Source: Chloroflexi bacterium RBG_16_60_22 (GTDB lineage Bacteria; Chloroflexota; Dehalococcoidia; Dehalococcoidales; RBG-16-60-22). Taken from it: 14,667 nucleotides of DNA. Below the pieces are notes generated by a model. The model was not told the origin of the DNA, made no database searches, and saw only the letters and a list, made by a program, of their open reading frames with translations. A program made the position numbers and the translations under genes. The stretch's first letter is position 1. Each line of letters opens with the position of its first letter. The stretch is from assembly GCA_001796935.1 (NCBI GenBank), contig MGNX01000006.1:1-14667 (forward strand). Direction: 5' to 3'. Positions 14,086 to 14,667 of this stretch are shown here, in pieces.

Positions 14086-14132
14086 CGGGGAGGGGATGCG
14101 AGACACATTCTGTCTCCCCTCCCGATGTTTTT
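14086..14132 (+). terminator. Intrinsic terminator after the ene-reductase operon
   Basis: Forty bases after the stop codon, CGGGGAGGGG (14086-14095) pairs with CCCCTCCCG (about 14116-14124) with one bulge. The inner GAGACA (14100-14105) pairs with TGTCTC (14111-14116) around the loop CATTC. Five T residues follow at 14128-14132. The stem is long and GC-rich and the T-run is short but well placed. It probably ends the crotonase-amidohydrolase-flavoenzyme transcript and separates it from the CoA-transferase gene. Confidence 0.6.
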
Positions 14133-14169
14133 AATGAAATGATTGACCTATCTGATACCACCCGAGTAC

Positions 14170-14273
14170 TGTCATTGCGAGGAGCGGAGCGACGTGGCAA
14201 TCTCGTTCTTCGTATTCGTACAATGTACGAGATTGCTTCGCCCCCGCCTGCGGCGGATGGCCTCGCAATGACA
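14170..14273. repeat. Palindromic MITE-like repeat, copy 2
   Basis: A 104-base element in the same orientation as the copy at 8788-8881. Its inverted ends, TGTCATTGCGAGG and CCTCGCAATGACA, are perfect over 13 bases. It also has an inner pair, GCAATCTCGT (14198-14207) with ACGAGATTGC (about 14227-14236), that is degraded in copy 1. The GCCTGCGGCGGATGG block near the right end is shared. The central 30 or so bases differ between copies. It ends 10 bases before the AAGGAG of the CoA-transferase gene, so it lies in that gene's leader or promoter region. Confidence 0.85.
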
Positions 14274-14295
14274 ACATCAGCATAAGGAGATGAAC

Positions 14296-14667
14296 ATGAT
14301 GAGCTGGGAAGAGGAATACCAGAAAAAGCTGGTCACGCCGGAGGAGGCCGTCAGCGTCATCAAGTCCGGCGACCGTGTCTGCTTCGTCCAGGGTAACGAG
14401 CCCCAGGCCCTGGGCCTGGCCCTGGCGGCGCGCCTGGGGGAGGTGGAAAACGTGCTGCTCTCCCTGCGCACGCCGGGTCGGGACTTCGGGTGGTACGACC
14501 CCGTCTTCGAGATGTCCTTTAAAATCGAGGTCGGCTTCCCGCTGCCCATCGTCCGGCAAATCATCGCCGAAAGACGGGCCGACCTGGCCATCGGCGGGCT
14601 GGGCTTCATCTTCCACGAAGAAGAACGCGGCCCGGCGGACGTGGTCATGGTGGAGCTTTCCCCGCCG
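14296..14667 (+). CDS. Acetyl-CoA hydrolase / 4-hydroxybutyrate CoA-transferase family protein, N-terminal part
   Basis: An open frame of 124 codons that runs off the end of the window without a stop. The start MMSWEEEYQKKLVTPEEAV, followed by VIKSGDRVCF, matches the N-terminal domain of the acetyl-CoA hydrolase/transferase family. That family includes 4-hydroxybutyrate and butyrate:acetate CoA-transferases of about 430-450 residues. The segment ADLAIGGLGFIF and VVMVELSPP fits the same domain. The catalytic glutamate lies further on and is not visible. In-frame ATGs occur at 14290, 14296 and 14299. AAGGAG at 14284-14289 favours 14296 or 14299. It would activate or recycle an organic acid as a CoA thioester, fitting the neighbouring acyl-CoA genes, though a terminator separates the two units. 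Confidence 0.82.
   Translation, partial: MMSWEEEYQKKLVTPEEAVSVIKSGDRVCFVQGNEPQALGLALAARLGEVENVLLSLRTPGRDFGWYDPVFEMSFKIEVGFPLPIVRQIIAERRADLAIGGLGFIFHEEERGPADVVMVELSPP

Overview
The window is GC-rich, gene-dense bacterial DNA with eight confident protein genes plus one small membrane ORF. The gene repertoire suggests a strict or facultative anaerobe: a CoA-disulfide/persulfide reductase, a multi-Fe-S ene-reductase, crotonase and CoA-transferase genes. A large exported Asp-box protein and dispersed palindromic repeats starting TGTCATTGCGAG are also present. Together these fit a Chloroflexota genome of the Dehalococcoidia type, but this assignment is by general resemblance. No rRNA, tRNA or other marker confirms it.

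Layout. (1) 1-2055, plus strand: a 69-residue two-helix membrane protein, then a flavin disulfide reductase fused to a C-terminal rhodanese domain. Its stop codon overlaps that of the convergent gene by 4 bases. (2) 2052-4189, minus strand: a MarR-type regulator followed by a 14-helix DHA2-type drug/H+ antiporter, a classic regulator-plus-efflux pair. (3) 4190-5015: an operator-rich divergent region and a class II aldolase/adducin-type gene. (4) 5083-8780: a strong promoter with a very short leader drives a 1217-residue exported protein. It has a signal peptide, Asp-box propeller repeats, two Fn3-like domains, a Pro-rich linker, one transmembrane helix and a 230-residue cytoplasmic domain. (5) 8781-9354: a palindromic repeat, then a sigma70-like promoter and about 400 bases of non-coding leader with several hairpins. 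(6) 9355-14048: a tight three-gene operon encoding a divergent crotonase, an amidohydrolase_2 (ACMSD/gamma-resorcylate decarboxylase superfamily) protein and an 898-residue Old Yellow Enzyme/GltD-type fusion. (7) 14049-14667: a repeat-derived terminator, a second palindromic repeat copy and the start of an acetyl-CoA hydrolase/CoA-transferase family gene that runs off the window.

The right half looks like an accessory catabolic locus for an unsaturated or cyclic carboxylic acid handled as a CoA thioester: CoA transfer, C=C reduction by the ene-reductase, and hydration, hydrolysis or decarboxylation by the crotonase and amidohydrolase. The substrate cannot be read from sequence. The most unusual points are the crotonase lacking both canonical catalytic glutamates, the amidohydrolase with an E-x-H metal motif and different codon use, and the fusion flavoenzyme. 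In that enzyme a GltD-type domain is missing its leading cysteine motif, which appears instead at the extreme C-terminus, and an acidic motif stands where the NADPH-binding arginines normally are.
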